A DNA stretch of 64,000 bases, from assembly GCA_015698045.1 (NCBI GenBank), contig BLAL01000011.1, positions 126,501 through 190,500 on the forward strand, in the 5' to 3' direction. Numbering within the stretch: the stretch's first letter is position 1; each line of letters begins with the position of its first letter. Positions 35,334 through 48,222 of this stretch are shown piece by piece. The notes below the pieces were generated by a model, which had not been told where the DNA came from, ran no database searches, and was given only the letters and a program-made list of their open reading frames with translations. Origin of the DNA: Rhizophagus clarus (lineage: Eukaryota > Glomeromycota > Glomeromycetes > Glomerales > Glomeraceae). The translations under genes were made by a program, and so were the position numbers.

Positions 35334-35556
35334 TTCAAAAGCTGTATAATTAGAGAAATAATTTTACATGAAATTTTCAATAAAATTTGTAAAAAGTTGA
35401 TTACAATAAAATTCATAAAAAATTGATTACAATAAAATTTGTATACAATTGAGTTTGAACTTCAAAAATCAATTCATTCTTATTATTCTTATTTAAGATC
35501 TACTCTATTTACTATGAAGTATTATATGCATACTAACCATTTCATTCCATTTAGAA
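35334..35556. other. Short spacer with AATTTTCAATAAAATT-like repeats
   Basis: Three related copies of a roughly 27-bp AAAAATTGATTACAATAAAA word follow the RGG gene, possibly its 3' untranslated region. Confidence 0.35.
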
Positions 35557-35720
35557 GAAACATATAATGCTCTAGATGATGATAAGGAATTGAAACAATC
35601 TATAAGGAAATTAAAGCAGAGGTTTGGTATAAGAAGCATTATAACAGATAGTAACGAAGCTATGCGGTGTGAATGAGGTATCCCACTTTTCGATGAGTGA
35701 TGTAAAATTAAAAGGTAATA
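35557..35720 (+). pseudogene. Isolated exon remnant
   Basis: A 3' splice signal, TTCCATTTAG, precedes an exon reading ETYNALDDDKELKQSIRKLK and QRFGIRSIITDSNEAMRCE, ending in a clear donor (AAAAG|GTAATA). Two TGA codons occur where Trp codons would fit (CE*GIPLFDE*CKIK). It may belong to the RGG gene upstream or to a separate dead gene. Family unknown. Confidence 0.4.
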
Positions 35721-36954
35721 CAAAATGGTAGTTTCTGAATTCTTATTATTAAAAATCTTTAATTAGGATTACTGATTTTATATTTTTTCTTTTTTTTTTT
35801 TTTTGATTTAGAAATAATACTTACTATTCTGATTTACAAAACATGTTTAACATAATACCTTAAGATCACATCTCGGTTAATTTTTATTTAATATTTTTAC
35901 ATTATATTTATGATATTTATGTAAATAAGATGATTTTATTTAATGTAATAGAGTTTCTGCAATAAAGGAACTAAACTCTTGTCAGATAAGAAAATCAACT
36001 TAGGTAATAAAAGATTAAAAGAGATGTTTAATTAATTTGTTTGTTTACTTACATTTATTAATAATAGTAATTGTTTTTTCGTCGCCATTCATCAATTAGC
36101 AGGATCATTCTATTGAGTGATTTGGTTATATTGTGAGTGGTGATGGTGAGTTTGCAGAAGATCGTATAGTGCCACCTTATAAACAATTGAACAATATCTC
36201 TAGTTCGATTTTATTTTTCATTTCAATTAAAATAACTAAATATTTGAAATTAAAAATTTGATATTAACACCCAATACATGTTTAATTATTTTAATATATA
36301 AACATTATATATACTTAAAATAAAACAATCTATTATTATTAGTACATTTCTTATGATCAAAAAATATTGTCGTCTCTGGAAACCACAGAAAAATAAATTG
36401 TCACATGAGCGAGAATTTTTGGTCATTAGGAAAGTTTTCTTAAAATTCGTGCACATCACAAATGCTAAATATCATCCTCTAATAAAATTAAAAACAATAC
36501 AAGTTCAACACAAATTTAACACAAATAACGGAATTTAGCCAAAATTAACAAAATTTACCAGAATTATCAACACAAATTGTACACTAATTCAACACGAATT
36601 CATTTATCATGTGACTTATGCCGGTGAAATCTACTTAATTAAAAATTTTAATCATGATTGGACAAATGTCATATGATTGCCAATCATTTGTTATTGTTTG
36701 TATGCAAATAATAAATCAAAAAATATGCGCTGTTTCTCTTTTACTATTTATTTTTCTTTACTCATTAATTCAAATATTATTTATTTATTTTTTTTTATTA
36801 AAACAGTCCCAGATAAAAAGTCGTCTAATAGAAAAACTTTAACAACTAAAAGAAAACATTTAACGTTTGAAGTTGTATAATTGTAATAGTTTTGTAGTTA
36901 TTACTATTTATCTTTCTCGGATAGATGTATTTATAGGTACAGTTGTATTTCTTG
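35721..36954. other. AT-rich spacer
   Basis: No supported gene. About 36,490-36,600 is rich in AACACAAATT words and resembles about 55,290-55,400, suggesting a dispersed repeat. Confidence 0.4.
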
Positions 36955-37650
36955 GTTTTTATCACTACTAACTTTATCTTCTTTTTATCGCTAACTGTAT
37001 CTTCTTTTTATCGCTAACTGTATCTTCTTTTTATCGCTAACTGTATCTTCTTTTTATCGCTAACTGTATCTTCTTTTTATCGCTAACTGTATCTTATCTT
37101 CTTTTTATCGCTAACTGTATCTTCTTTTTATCGCTAACTGTATCTTCTTTTTATCGCTAACTGTATCTTCTTTTTATCGCTAACTGTATCTTCTTTTTAT
37201 CGCTAACTGTATCTTCTTTTTATCGCTAACTGTATCTTCTTTTTATCGCTAACTGTATCTTATCTTCTTTTTATCGCTAACTGTATCTTCTTTTTATCGC
37301 TAACTGTATCTTCTTTTTATCGCTAACTGTATCTTCTTTTTATCGCTAACTGTATCTTCTTTTTATCGCTAACTGTATCTTATCTTCTTTTTATCGCTAA
37401 CTGTATCTTCTTTTTATCGCTAACTGTATCTTCTTTTTATCGCTAACTGTATCTTCTTTTTATCGCTAACTGTATCTTCTTTTTATCGCTAACTGTATCT
37501 TCTTTTTATCGCTAACTGTATCTTCTTTTTATCGCTAACTGTATCTTCTTTTTATCACTAACTGTATCTTCTTTTTATCGCTAACTGTACCTTCTTTTAT
37601 CGCTAACTGTACCTTCTTTTTTATCGCTACTAACTATACCTTCTTTTACT
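36955..37650. repeat. 23-bp minisatellite with higher-order structure
   Basis: About 27 copies of TATCTTCTTTTTATCGCTAA plus CTG (23 bp), nearly identical through most of the array and drifting at both ends. An extra TATCT is inserted near 37,091, 37,256 and 37,376, and the last two are 120 bp apart, showing that blocks of five units were duplicated together. Confidence 0.95.
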
Positions 37651-38039
37651 AGTCAAAAAAGGACAATTCAGCTTAAATTTGACCAGGTCGAATATAGATC
37701 AAATGACGATCTAACCTATGTCAAAATTGAGGCTGATATTTTTGGCGCATTTAGGATGCCAATCGTCTCAAATTCAGAAAGAAAATTTAACCATCATTTA
37801 ACCTATATTAGGACATTATTACATATTTATTCAACCCTAAAAAAACTATATTTGACTACTGTATGTAACCTGAATATAATTGATAAATAGGTTAAACTAG
37901 AAGTTTTTCAAGGTCAAATAATAGTAGTTTTATTAACATTTTATTTATAACTACATATTATAATATTATATAAAAATCTATCTAACATTTATCTATTATA
38001 TATTATTACTTGTTATTATTCACATTAATCTATCCGCCA
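37651..38039. other. Spacer
   Basis: AT-rich. The words ACTAGTCAAAAAAGGA (about 37,650) and TTCCTTTTTCGACTAG (about 51,250) are inverted relatives beside two different arrays. No gene. Confidence 0.4.
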
Positions 38040-39690
38040 TTATATCCACAACCATCATCTACACAATCAAGTATTCTAAAAAATCCTAAATCATTCTTGC
38101 CAAATTTTACATTCAGAAAGCTGAAGAACAAACTGTCTAAAAAAAAAGAAAAATAAATTAGTAATTATTTTTCAAAAGGCGAAAGAAATCTTAAAAAAAA
38201 ACATACTCACCGAATTCTTGCATTAAAAAAACACACCATCAAATCCACACATCCAAAGATTGGAGGTTCGTTAAAGATCATTCTTGTCAAATTTTGCGTT
38301 CAGAGAGCTGAAAAACAAACTATCTAAAAAAAAGAAAAAATAAATTAGTAATTATTTTTCAAAAAGCGAAAGAAATCTTAAAAAAAACATACTCACTGAA
38401 TTCTTGCATTAAAAAAATACACCATCAAATCCACATATCCAAAGATTGGAGGTTTGTCAAAGATCATTCTTGTCAAATTTCACATCCAGAGAGCTGAGGA
38501 ACAAACTATCTAAAAAAAAGAAAAAATAAATTAGTAATTATTTTTCAAAAGGCGAAAGAAATCTTAAAAAAAAACATACTTGCCGAATTCTTGTATTAAA
38601 AAAATACACCATCAAATCCACACATCCAAAGATTGAAGGTTCGTCAAAGATCATTCTTGTTGAATTTCGCGTCCAGAGAGCTGAAGAATAAACTATCTAA
38701 AAAAAAGAAAAATAAATTAGTAATTATTTTTAAAAGGCAAAAGAAATCTTAAAAAAAAAATACTTCAAATTCTTACGTCAAAAAAACTGAACTTGCCTAA
38801 AAAAAATAGAGAATTGAATTGTTAGTAATCGTTTTGTTAAATAAATAAACTGAATATTTCATCTTACTGAAATTATATCAAAGATGTTGAAAATTAGCCG
38901 TCTATAATTAAAATAATCAAAATATTAATACATGATTCATTAAAAAAATAAATTTAATTAAAAATAAAAAAAAAATATTAAAACTCACTAAAAGCTGAGT
39001 TGTTAAAACTGTCTTATTGCTACTAAATTTCACACGAGTATTAACTATCTAAAAGGAGTAAAACAAGTTGTTAATAAATGTTGTAAAAATCACAAAATAA
39101 AATGAAAAAATTAAAATACTCACTGAAATCCTACACAAACTGAAAAGTTAGCCATTTAAAAAAGAGTAAAAACAAGTCATTGGTAAATATCGTAAAACAT
39201 CAAAATAAAATGAAAAGATACTCCTGAGATTTTACTGAAGAGCCAACCGTCTAAAAGAAATGAAAAAAAAATGAAAAGATACTCCCAAAATCCTACCGAA
39301 GAGCCAACCGTCTAAAAAAAAATGAAAAAAAATGAAATTATTAACTGTCCTTTAGAAGTCATAGAATAAAAAAATTAAATTTTACAACTCTTACCAAAAC
39401 ACTGCGTCTAAAGAGCCGCAAAAAGAAATGGCCCCTAATGTCAAAGAACCAGTTGCCTGCAAAAAAAAATGAACTATTAATAAAGTTCGTTTAAAGTTAA
39501 AAGAAAAAATAATTTCACTCACCTAGATCCAAGAAAGAGATCCGAGAGAATACTAAATAAAAAAAAGTAACTGAACTTTTAGAAGCTGTTCGTTAAATTA
39601 AGAGTAGTTAAAGAAAAAAAAATTATTACCGTAAAATTTCGCGTCTAAAGGAGACCAAAATATCCGCTTAAAACGAGCCGTTTTATTGAG
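38040..39690 (-). repeat. Splice-bounded tandem module array D (113-nt blocks)
   Basis: On the minus strand three consecutive blocks are exactly 113 nt (38,696-38,584, 38,509-38,397, 38,323-38,211). Each is preceded by TTTTTTTTAG and followed by GCAAGT, GTGAGT and GTGAGT; the introns are 73-74 nt. A final block starts at 38,136 and has no donor. Upstream (about 39,690-38,750), further shorter blocks are bracketed by TTTATTTAG, TTTTTGCAG and TTTTTTTTAG acceptors and by GTGAGTGAAA, GTAAGAGTTG and GTAATAATTT donors. All three frames of the 113-nt block contain stops, and 113 is not a multiple of three. This suggests a non-coding spliced transcript or the remains of one. A pyrimidine-rich stretch (minus strand, about 39,890-39,690) lies at the presumed 5' side. 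Confidence 0.6.
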
Positions 39691-40233
39691 GATTTTTTAA
39701 AGAAAGAGCGGGAGAAGTGGGAAAAGAGAAATTAAGAAAGGGAAGGAAAAGGGAAAGATAAAGGAAAATATGAAGGGAAGAAAAAGAAAAAAGGGGGAAA
39801 GATAAAAAATAGGGAAAGGACGAAATGAGGTAAAAAACAAAAGGAAATGGTGAAGGAAAAAGGAAAGAAGTTTTAGAAACTTTATTAAATTTAGTCTTTT
39901 TTTTTTAAGCTTTAATTAGTTATGTGATACATAACATGACGCTTAATTAATATACACTTAAAGTTGCCTGCCAAAACTCAATAGGCTAATGTTAAAATGT
40001 CGAAACTAAAAATATGTCAAAATTGCCGAAATTAAAACATCACTCTCGACATATATAAAATATTAAGATTTTAGTCACAATTTGATTCAAAATTGAACGA
40101 TCCTAATTAATAAAGTTTATATAGATATTGATAAAGTTTGATACAAGTTTGATAGATTGATTGTAATTTGTAACGTCCCGGCCATATAGCATGCATATTA
40201 AAAATTTAGTAAAAAAAATTTAAAATTAAACAC
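39691..40233. other. Purine-rich tract and spacer before the Ty3 element
   Basis: 39,690-39,890 is a GA-rich tract (GGGAAAG words). The rest is AT-rich. No gene. It ends at the ACAC duplicated by the retroelement. Confidence 0.5.
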
Positions 40234-40667
40234 TGTTACATAAGATTTTATAAATTAGATTATTCTAGTATAATCTATATGAATGAAAAAAGTTAGGAAA
40301 TTTATAGGGTAATCTAGAAAATTGTAGTACCCGGAATTAGGATTTAAGACAAATCTAGAAAGTAATAGATTTAGAATAAGATAGAAAGATTAAAGATTAT
40401 AAAAGGAAGAGAATTTGGATTAAGTAAAAAAAGAAGTTTATGCGTTAAACTTAAATTACAGTTAACTGTCACTTGTATTTATTAATAAAGACAATTAGGT
40501 TGTATGCGTTACAACTGAAAACTTTATTAATAATCTGATCATAAATTATAAACGATAATAAAAGTATTAGCCTTCAGACTATAAATAAACTTGCTCTCTA
40601 AAGTTAAACTCGTTTGTTATTCCAGATCACGTGTAACTTTTCAGTCGGTTGCATTTGCTGGGTAACA
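40234..40667 (+). repeat. 5' LTR of the Ty3/gypsy element
   Basis: 434 bp, starts TGTTACATAAG and ends GGGTAACA. It matches 49,508-49,941 almost exactly. It should hold the element's promoter and polyadenylation signals; TATAAATAAA near 40,580 is a candidate, but I cannot place a start site. Confidence 0.95.
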
Positions 40668-40670
40668 ATT

Positions 40671-40687
40671 TGGTGCGAGTTGGGTGG
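40671..40687 (+). other. Candidate primer-binding site
   Basis: TGGTGCGAGTTGGGTGG begins three bases after the 5' LTR and would pair with a tRNA 3' end ending CTCGCACCA. I cannot say which tRNA. Confidence 0.55.
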
Positions 40688-40854
40688 ACTACAACATTCA
40701 ACCGCACAGTAATAAATTGTTCCTATATATATATATATATCCAAACTTCTCCCTGATTGTCATAATCTATTACACCCTAAATAACGAGCAAGACATCTTA
40801 CTATTAATCCTTAGAGTTACCACTTGACTAAAATAAAAATAAATAAATAAAGAT

Positions 40855-43497
40855 TTGAGTGATCTTACTAATAGTGTTATTCGATATTATCCAATGGCCT
40901 CACCCCAGAATTCAGATAAGAAGGTTCCTGCAAAAAGGCCTGATGGGACCACTTCTTTTATCACCAACCAGACCAAAGGAAAGAGTCCAGATACTGCTGA
41001 TGCAAATATCGTTCCTAACTTGACTCTGAGAACTCTTAACGCGAATAAAAAGTATATCGACCAGGTTAAGAGTCACCATCAGCAGCACCAACAACATAAC
41101 ATTAACCAGACCGCCTTACCAGAGGAAATAATCAAACAATACCCTGATCCTACTTGTAGGGTATGCTATCCAGAACCTAAAAAGAACATGTTATCGGTCG
41201 AATTTCGTAACTTTTGGTTCGACTGGTTCCGATCTCTATACAGCGTCAGTCACTATAATGGTCACACGGTGTATCTCTTTGATGAAGCAATAAAAGAGAA
41301 AGATCAAGATAAAAGAATAAATCTGTTGCAACATATGGTTTTTACCATTCGATATAAAAACATGCCAGCCGAAGGTTTAGAGAACGTCATGGCTAACATT
41401 GCTCAAACATGGGACACGACCGCAGGATTTGTTCGTATGGAAAGATTAATCAAACAACCTAGCGATCCGAATAATGATGATGGTGAGCAGAAGGATGATG
41501 ACGATGAGGAGGTAGTTAGTCGCCATGGTCAGAGCGGAATAAATGAGGATGATGATGACTCCGATGATTATGTACTAAGGATACCTGATAGTTCCGAACC
41601 AACTCAAGAAATTCCAAAATTAACCGAACCGGAGCAGGAAAGACTTGACCAGAACTTACAACATTTCAAGTTGACCACGCTAGAAAGTAGTATAAACGAT
41701 GCCCTCAGAAACATCGTTAAAACCGAACCATTAGAGATAAAATCAGCCCCTAATTCACCTATTCTGAAATCATCCTTTAACAACGCCTACGTTCTGGTAA
41801 CAAACGTAAATACGCATGCAACTATCATACCAGAATATTCTGTCGGAACGTTTTCTTGGAAAGATAAAACAACGAATGTTGGTATCGGACATGCGAATGC
41901 TCAATACGTTAACCGAATAGGCGCCCTTTTTAATAACAAAATAAATGAATTAAAGGATAATAAAATCGAAGGAGGATACAACTTGATTATTAATGACACC
42001 TCATTCGAACAAATAGAAGAAGGAGATTCCGGACCGATAAATTTTAACAACACTCTTCCTTCGTATATGATGACCATTACCAATCTGAGCATATCTACGG
42101 CAAAAACCGCCAGACCGGATGTCACGATCAGGAATCCGACTATTGGCAATATAAACTTAGAAGGTAGTAGTTCGGGTTCTAGTAAAGTACAAGGAACTAC
42201 TCAAGTAAAATTCAAATCACCGGTTAAAAAAAGTATACCAACCGGTAATTTCAGCGCAACACAGCCATTTTTAGATATAAATCCGGCTCTTACTACCAAT
42301 CCGAATATTGTAGCAGTTCCTTTAAGTGGTGGTAATCTCCATAACATCACTACTTCAAATGTATCCTCGCAAAATACACAGCCCGCTTATCCTATTATTC
42401 AACCGACACCTACAGATAACGCAGATTTGCTTACTCAATTGCTACAAGGATTTAATCAAATCCTCTCTGCCAACCAACACCACTCGTCACCTACCTCAAA
42501 TATTCGAAAGGAATCTAGGTTGGTGGATTTTCCCAAGTTCAAAGGAGGGAACCAAGACCCTATAGAATGGTTGGAAGCATTTGATAGGGCATGTAAGGCG
42601 AATTGTGTCAGTATGGATAGACGAATGGATGTGGTGCCCTCCTATTTGAAAGGAACAGCTTTGACATGGTTCAATACTGTGGGAGCTCGCGAATGGGAAA
42701 ATTCTCTAAATAGGAATCAATCTTTTACACACCTCTTTGAAGCACAATTTTGTAACCCATTCAAAATGTCTCAGTGGAAGCACCAACTCAGGAATAGGAA
42801 GCAGAGAGCTGGAGAAACTATAGATGAGTATACTTCAGCTATGGAAGAACTATGGAAACGAATAGATCCAAAGAGAAAAAGAACAGAGTTGGACCGAATA
42901 TCGGAATATGTAGAAGGGCTAAGACCTGAGTTTATAGTGCCTGTGCAATCCGCAATGCCACAAACTGTAAAAGAAGCCATTAACAAAGCCAAGGCTACTG
43001 AAACTGCCTTTTCAATGGAGACAGATTTATCTGTATATTCCTTAACCCCTGGATACCTCCCTAATCTGTATGGTGCCGCTATACCAGCCCAAGTGGCGCA
43101 TGCGGCTTTTGTTTCGTGAAATTTGTCTACCCCTAGTGTTGCGACTGATAGTATAGAAGAAATTATTGAAAGAAAGTTGAAAGAACAAATAGAAAGAGTA
43201 CTAAATAGAAATAATTATAATAATAGTTATAACAACAGTAGTAACAATAACATAAGGCGAAATAATAGGGATAAGGAGTATTACAACTGTAATAAAAAGG
43301 GGCACATTGCTCGAGAGTGTTGGAATAAAAATAAAGATCAATCAAACAGGTCGAATAATAGAGGAAATAACCGAAATAACAACAATAATAGTAATGTTAA
43401 CCATTATAATTACCAATCCAACAGTCGGCAAGGTAACAATCAGCCGAACCAAGCAAGAGGAGATTACAACAATAGTTCGGCCCAATCGTTAAACTAA
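40855..43497 (+). CDS. gag: Ty3/gypsy gag region (fossil element part)
   Basis: Encodes an unusually long gag-like region. About 550 residues of acidic, Asn/Asp/Thr-rich sequence precede the Retrotrans_gag core (about 42,510-43,030, starting LVDFPKFKGG, then DPIEWLEAFDRAC and YLKGTALTWF). A basic Asn/Arg-rich nucleocapsid part follows, with one CCHC zinc knuckle (YYNCNKKGHIARECW, about 43,280-43,325). The core forms the particle shell and the knuckle binds RNA. The long N-terminal extension is not typical of Ty3 gag. The start codon is uncertain. Confidence 0.8.
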
Positions 43498-43544
43498 AGA
43501 GTGTACCTCCTGAGGGTGAGAGTACACCTATTAAAAATCCCTCT

Positions 43545-46500
43545 TTGATAAAAGAAAAAGACCGGAATTCTTTTATCAGTTACAATATTTCCAACCTTAA
43601 TGATAATAATTATAATAATGATAAATTAATTAATGATGAAAGTTTTGATCAAGATTACAATAAAAATCCGAAAGTTACTAATGCAAATAAGCTTGAACAA
43701 CGTGCTACTATAAAGATAATGGAAGCTTCGAATAACCCAATTACCAAAGGAGAAATAGATGACTGGAACAAATTCTTAGAGGAAATTGCCACTACCCAGG
43801 ATTCAGAAAATGAAAAACAACTAAATAGCCGAATAGATTATAATACGAAGGATGTAAAAGATGCTTTATTTGGTGAAGCTGTAGTATTTGGAGAACGAAT
43901 AAATGTGATTATTGATTCTGGATCAAAGGGGAGTGTTATTTCAAAGCAGTTTTTAGACCGTAAACAACAGGATATTAATAGCCCAGCACATTTCAGATTA
44001 ATTGATATACAAGGAAATCGTACTTGCCCATTAGGAATAAAGCACAACGTGCAAGTAAATATTGAAGGATATGATGTTGGAATAGATATGGTTGTGACTG
44101 AATCCAAGGATTATAATATTGTTTTAGGTAATGATTGGATTAGTAAAGTCCGTGCCACCTTGGATTATAATAATGGACTTTTAACTATACTTACACCACA
44201 TGGAACAGTTACTACAGCCGTAACATGTTGGGATAACATTAAAAATCCGTTACAATTTCATCCAATCCCACAAGTATCAATTGAGAATCCCAGTGAATTA
44301 GAGTTAGAAGGGGAAGATGAAAATGTGGAATCGCAAACTTTCTTTTTTAATGTACAACAAACCTCGAATATTACTCAAATAGAAGGAGATGTATATCCAA
44401 ATGAATGTTTACAATATTGGATAAAGAAGTTCAGAAGTAATGATCAAAAACAGTGGAAAGGGCCAGGAAAGTGTTGGTGTAAAAAGAAATTAAAAGAACA
44501 ACAACAATGTAAAGTCTGTTACAAACGATGGGAGGATTGCGCCTTGTACTCCATGATCAGTCCTACAGATGATCCCTTCTATAAAGTGCAACTTGAACAA
44601 GATGATGTGTTACTATATATAACATCGGAGAAATCAATTGCTATCGGAGAAATTAATAATACACAAAAGGAGAAATTGACAACCTTACTACAGAAATATG
44701 CACATCTTTTTGCCACTAAAAAGGAAGAGTTGGGTCGTACTAATATTGTAAAACATTCTATTTATACTGAAAATATTCCTCCCATACGTCAAAAATTTTA
44801 TAGGACTTCCCAAAAAGAGCAGGAGCATATTGATAAGGAAATTAAGGAAATGTTGTATTATAATATTATTAGGCCATCTACAAGCGAATGGGCATCTCCT
44901 ATTATTTTAGTACCCAAGAAAAATGGAAAGTTACGATTTTGTGTAGATTATCGCCAATTAAATAAAGTTACTAAAAAAGATAATTATCCTCTTCCGCGAA
45001 CAGACGAAATTTTTGACTCACTAGAAAAGGCCCAATGGTTTACTTCATTAGATCTGGCCTCAGAATACTGGCAGGTAGAAATGAAGGAAGAAGATAAATC
45101 AAAAACAGCTTTCATAACAAGAAATGGAATGTATGAATTCAATGTAATGCCATTCGGCTTATGCAATACTCCAGGAACTTTTCAAAGATGCATGGATAAT
45201 ATATTAAAAGATATGTTATGGAAAAATACAATGGTTTATTTAGATGATGTTAATATCTATTCCAAAACATTTGAAGAATATTTATAACATTTGGAAGAAG
45301 TACTAAAAAGAGTGGAAAAAGCGGGATTAAAAATTAATCCAGAAAAATGTCATTTTTGTACCCAATCTCTTCAATTTTTAGGTCATATAGTAACTAATAA
45401 AGGAATTTTGCCTGATCCAAGTAAAGTAAATGCTATTAAAAATTATCCTGTTCCCAAAAATCTTACACAATTACGTGCTTTTTTAGGCTTAGCATCATAT
45501 TATCGTCGCTTTATAAAGGATTTTTCAAAAATTTCAACACCTTTATACATATTATTAAAAAAAGATATTCCTTATGAATGGAATCAGGATCGCCATCAAG
45601 TTTTTCAGTTTCTTAAAGAAAAACTTATTACTGCACCTTTATTGGCATATCCAGATTTTACCAAATCATTTTTATTGTTTACAGATGCTTCAATTACTGC
45701 GCTGGGAGCAGTATTGGAACAAGAACAGGAGGATGGATTAAGACATCCAATTGCTTATGCTAGTAGATCGACTAGTGAATCTGAACGAAACTATTCATCC
45801 ACAGAATTAGAATGTGCCGCTGTTATATGGGCTGTTAATTATTTTAGATCTTATTTGTATGGTAAGAAATTCACAATCTTCACTGATCATTCTGCACTGC
45901 AATGGCTATTAAAATTAAAGACTATTAAAAATGGTCTTACTGGACGATTAGCCAGATGGCAGTTAATTCTTCAACCTTATGATTATGATATCAAGTATAG
46001 AAAAGGTACTGTGAATCATAACGCAGATGCTCTTTCCCGAATTATTTTAACTAATAATTGTTAATATGGAAGAACAATTATATTATGATTTATATCAGTA
46101 CCTATCTAACTTGATTATCCCTGAAAATTATAATAAAAATGAACAAGATAAAATAAAACAATTAGCCAAAAATTATACCATACAAAATGATAAACTATTT
46201 AGGAAGAATCAAGATAAATTACAGAGAGTAATTATGCCATCACAAGTTGAAATCATCCTGTTTAATCTACATAAAGATATGACTGGTGCACATCTTGGTG
46301 TAGAAACCACTTATAATAAAATAAAAGAACGTTATTATTGGCCTAAAATGTATAATGATATTAAAATATATATTGAATCCTGTGATAATTGTCAAAGAAG
46401 AGGTAAAACAAAAAGAAGAGAAGAATTATTACCTTTAAAGATAGGAGGTCCTTTTGATAAAATTGGAATAGATATTAAGGGTCCCTTACCTGTAACTCAA

Positions 46501-47343
46501 AAAGGTAATCGCTATATAATAGTGGCTATGGATTATTTTACAAAATGGCCAGAAGCGAGAGCAATACCTAATGCTAAAGCTGAAACTGTTGCTAAATTTT
46601 TATTTGAAGAAATTATTAGCCGGCATGGTGTTTCTAAAGAAATACTTTCTGATCGTGATACATCTTTTAATAATGCTCTTATCAATGAAATATGCGATAA
46701 ATACCAAACAAAACATAGGTTAACTTCAGCTTATAGACCTCAAACAAATGGAATGGTAGAACGTTTTAATAGAACTATTGGCGAAAGTTTGGCAAAGTTA
46801 GTTATAGATAAAGATAATAATAAAGAATGGGATGATTATATTCAGGCGATACTATTAGCTTATCGCACTAGGCAACATGAAACTACAGGATACTCACCAT
46901 TTTATTTAATATATGGAAGACAAGCTGTATTGCCTATAGAATTAATGATTGATACAAATATTAATAAAGAAAAAGATATTCATGAAGCATTATTAGAGCG
47001 AACATATGATATAATGGAAAAGATGGATCAAGATTTAGAAAAAGTAAAGATTAGAATTAATCAACGACAACAAATTCAAAAGAAAAAATATGATGATAAA
47101 GGTATTTCTTTAAAATTAAAAATAGGTGATAAAGTATTAGTAGAACAAACTCATTTAAGAAATAATATGTCAGCAAAACTAGAAAATCAATGGATTGGAC
47201 CTTATTACATTCATAATGTTTTAGATCAAAATGTATATAAGTTGCGTCATATGAATGGAAAATTAGTAAAAGGAGTAATCCATGGAAATCGTCTTAAAAT
47301 ATATATTGAACAATATTTAGAACCATTAATATTATTGGAATAA
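43545..47343 (+). CDS. pol: Ty3/gypsy pol region: protease, RT, RNase H, integrase (fossil element part)
   Basis: Domains in order: aspartic protease (about 43,850-44,150, IIDSGSKGSVIS); a Cys-rich linker; reverse transcriptase (about 44,780-45,400, KLRFCVDYRQLN and the active-site MVYLDDVNIYS); RNase H (about 45,640-46,040, LLFTDASITALGA, ADALSRI at its end); integrase with an HHCC-type zinc domain (about 46,250-46,400, SCDNCQRRG), a DDE core (about 46,430-46,900) and a C-terminal GPY-like part (WIGPYYI). No chromodomain is evident. RT-RNaseH-integrase order is diagnostic of Ty3/gypsy. The region is nearly whole. Confidence 0.9.
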
Positions 47344-47379
47344 ATAATTATATTATAAGTAAAATTTTTAAGAATAATT

Positions 47380-48178
47380 TTATTTTATTATAACATTATC
47401 TAATTTTACTATATTTCCATTATCATTATATCTAGTAAACATTGTTATATTTTTGAATTTTTTGTCATGCCAGAAATGGATTACATTTAAGCCTCTTTTT
47501 TGTAATCTTTTTCTAGGCCAATATGGAACAAAGTTGTCTTCACAAGAAAAATGTATAACCCATATTTCATCTGGACATAATTGTGAGGCATATTCAAAAA
47601 TACGAATATAATGACGTTTTAAATCAGCACTAGAAGCAGTTACCACCAACTCAAGAATAGCTATTGGAAAAGTAGAACTATTGAATTTTATAGCGAAATC
47701 ACAGTATAAATGATGAGGATCTCCATCTTTTCCAATATGATTGAGATGCCACTGACTCACAATATTAATATGATGCGTTAATTTTAACCAATTTACCAGA
47801 ATATGATACATCTCTGCATCATATACACTCTCACGTGGAATCTTATTATTACATTGCGAATCAACAACCAGATGATTTGAACTTTTATACGAAAAAAGTG
47901 ATCCTTGAACAATCATATCTGTATCAAAATGTCGTACAACTGTTTTCAACACCTCAAAAGTATCTAGTGATTGATTTGATCGAAGAGGAAGTTCTAATTG
48001 CATTATATTATCATCATCAACATGTTTTCTTTTGACAGATAATGGTGATGACGGAGGTAATATTGATGATGATGGTAAATTAATATTTTTTGAAACTTTA
48101 TTACTACCATCCTATCAAGTAAGAAAAATAGATATAAGTAAAAATAATTTTACTTAGTAGACATCAAGTATGAAAGTG

Positions 48179-48222
<44 letters not shown>

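Noticed and set aside
36955-37650. CRISPR-like array
   Set aside because: Units are contiguous 23-mers with no unique spacers. It is a minisatellite in what looks like a eukaryotic genome.
40912-44107. Minus-strand frames of 60-90 residues within gag and pol
   Set aside because: They mirror well-supported plus-strand domains and show no protein features of their own.
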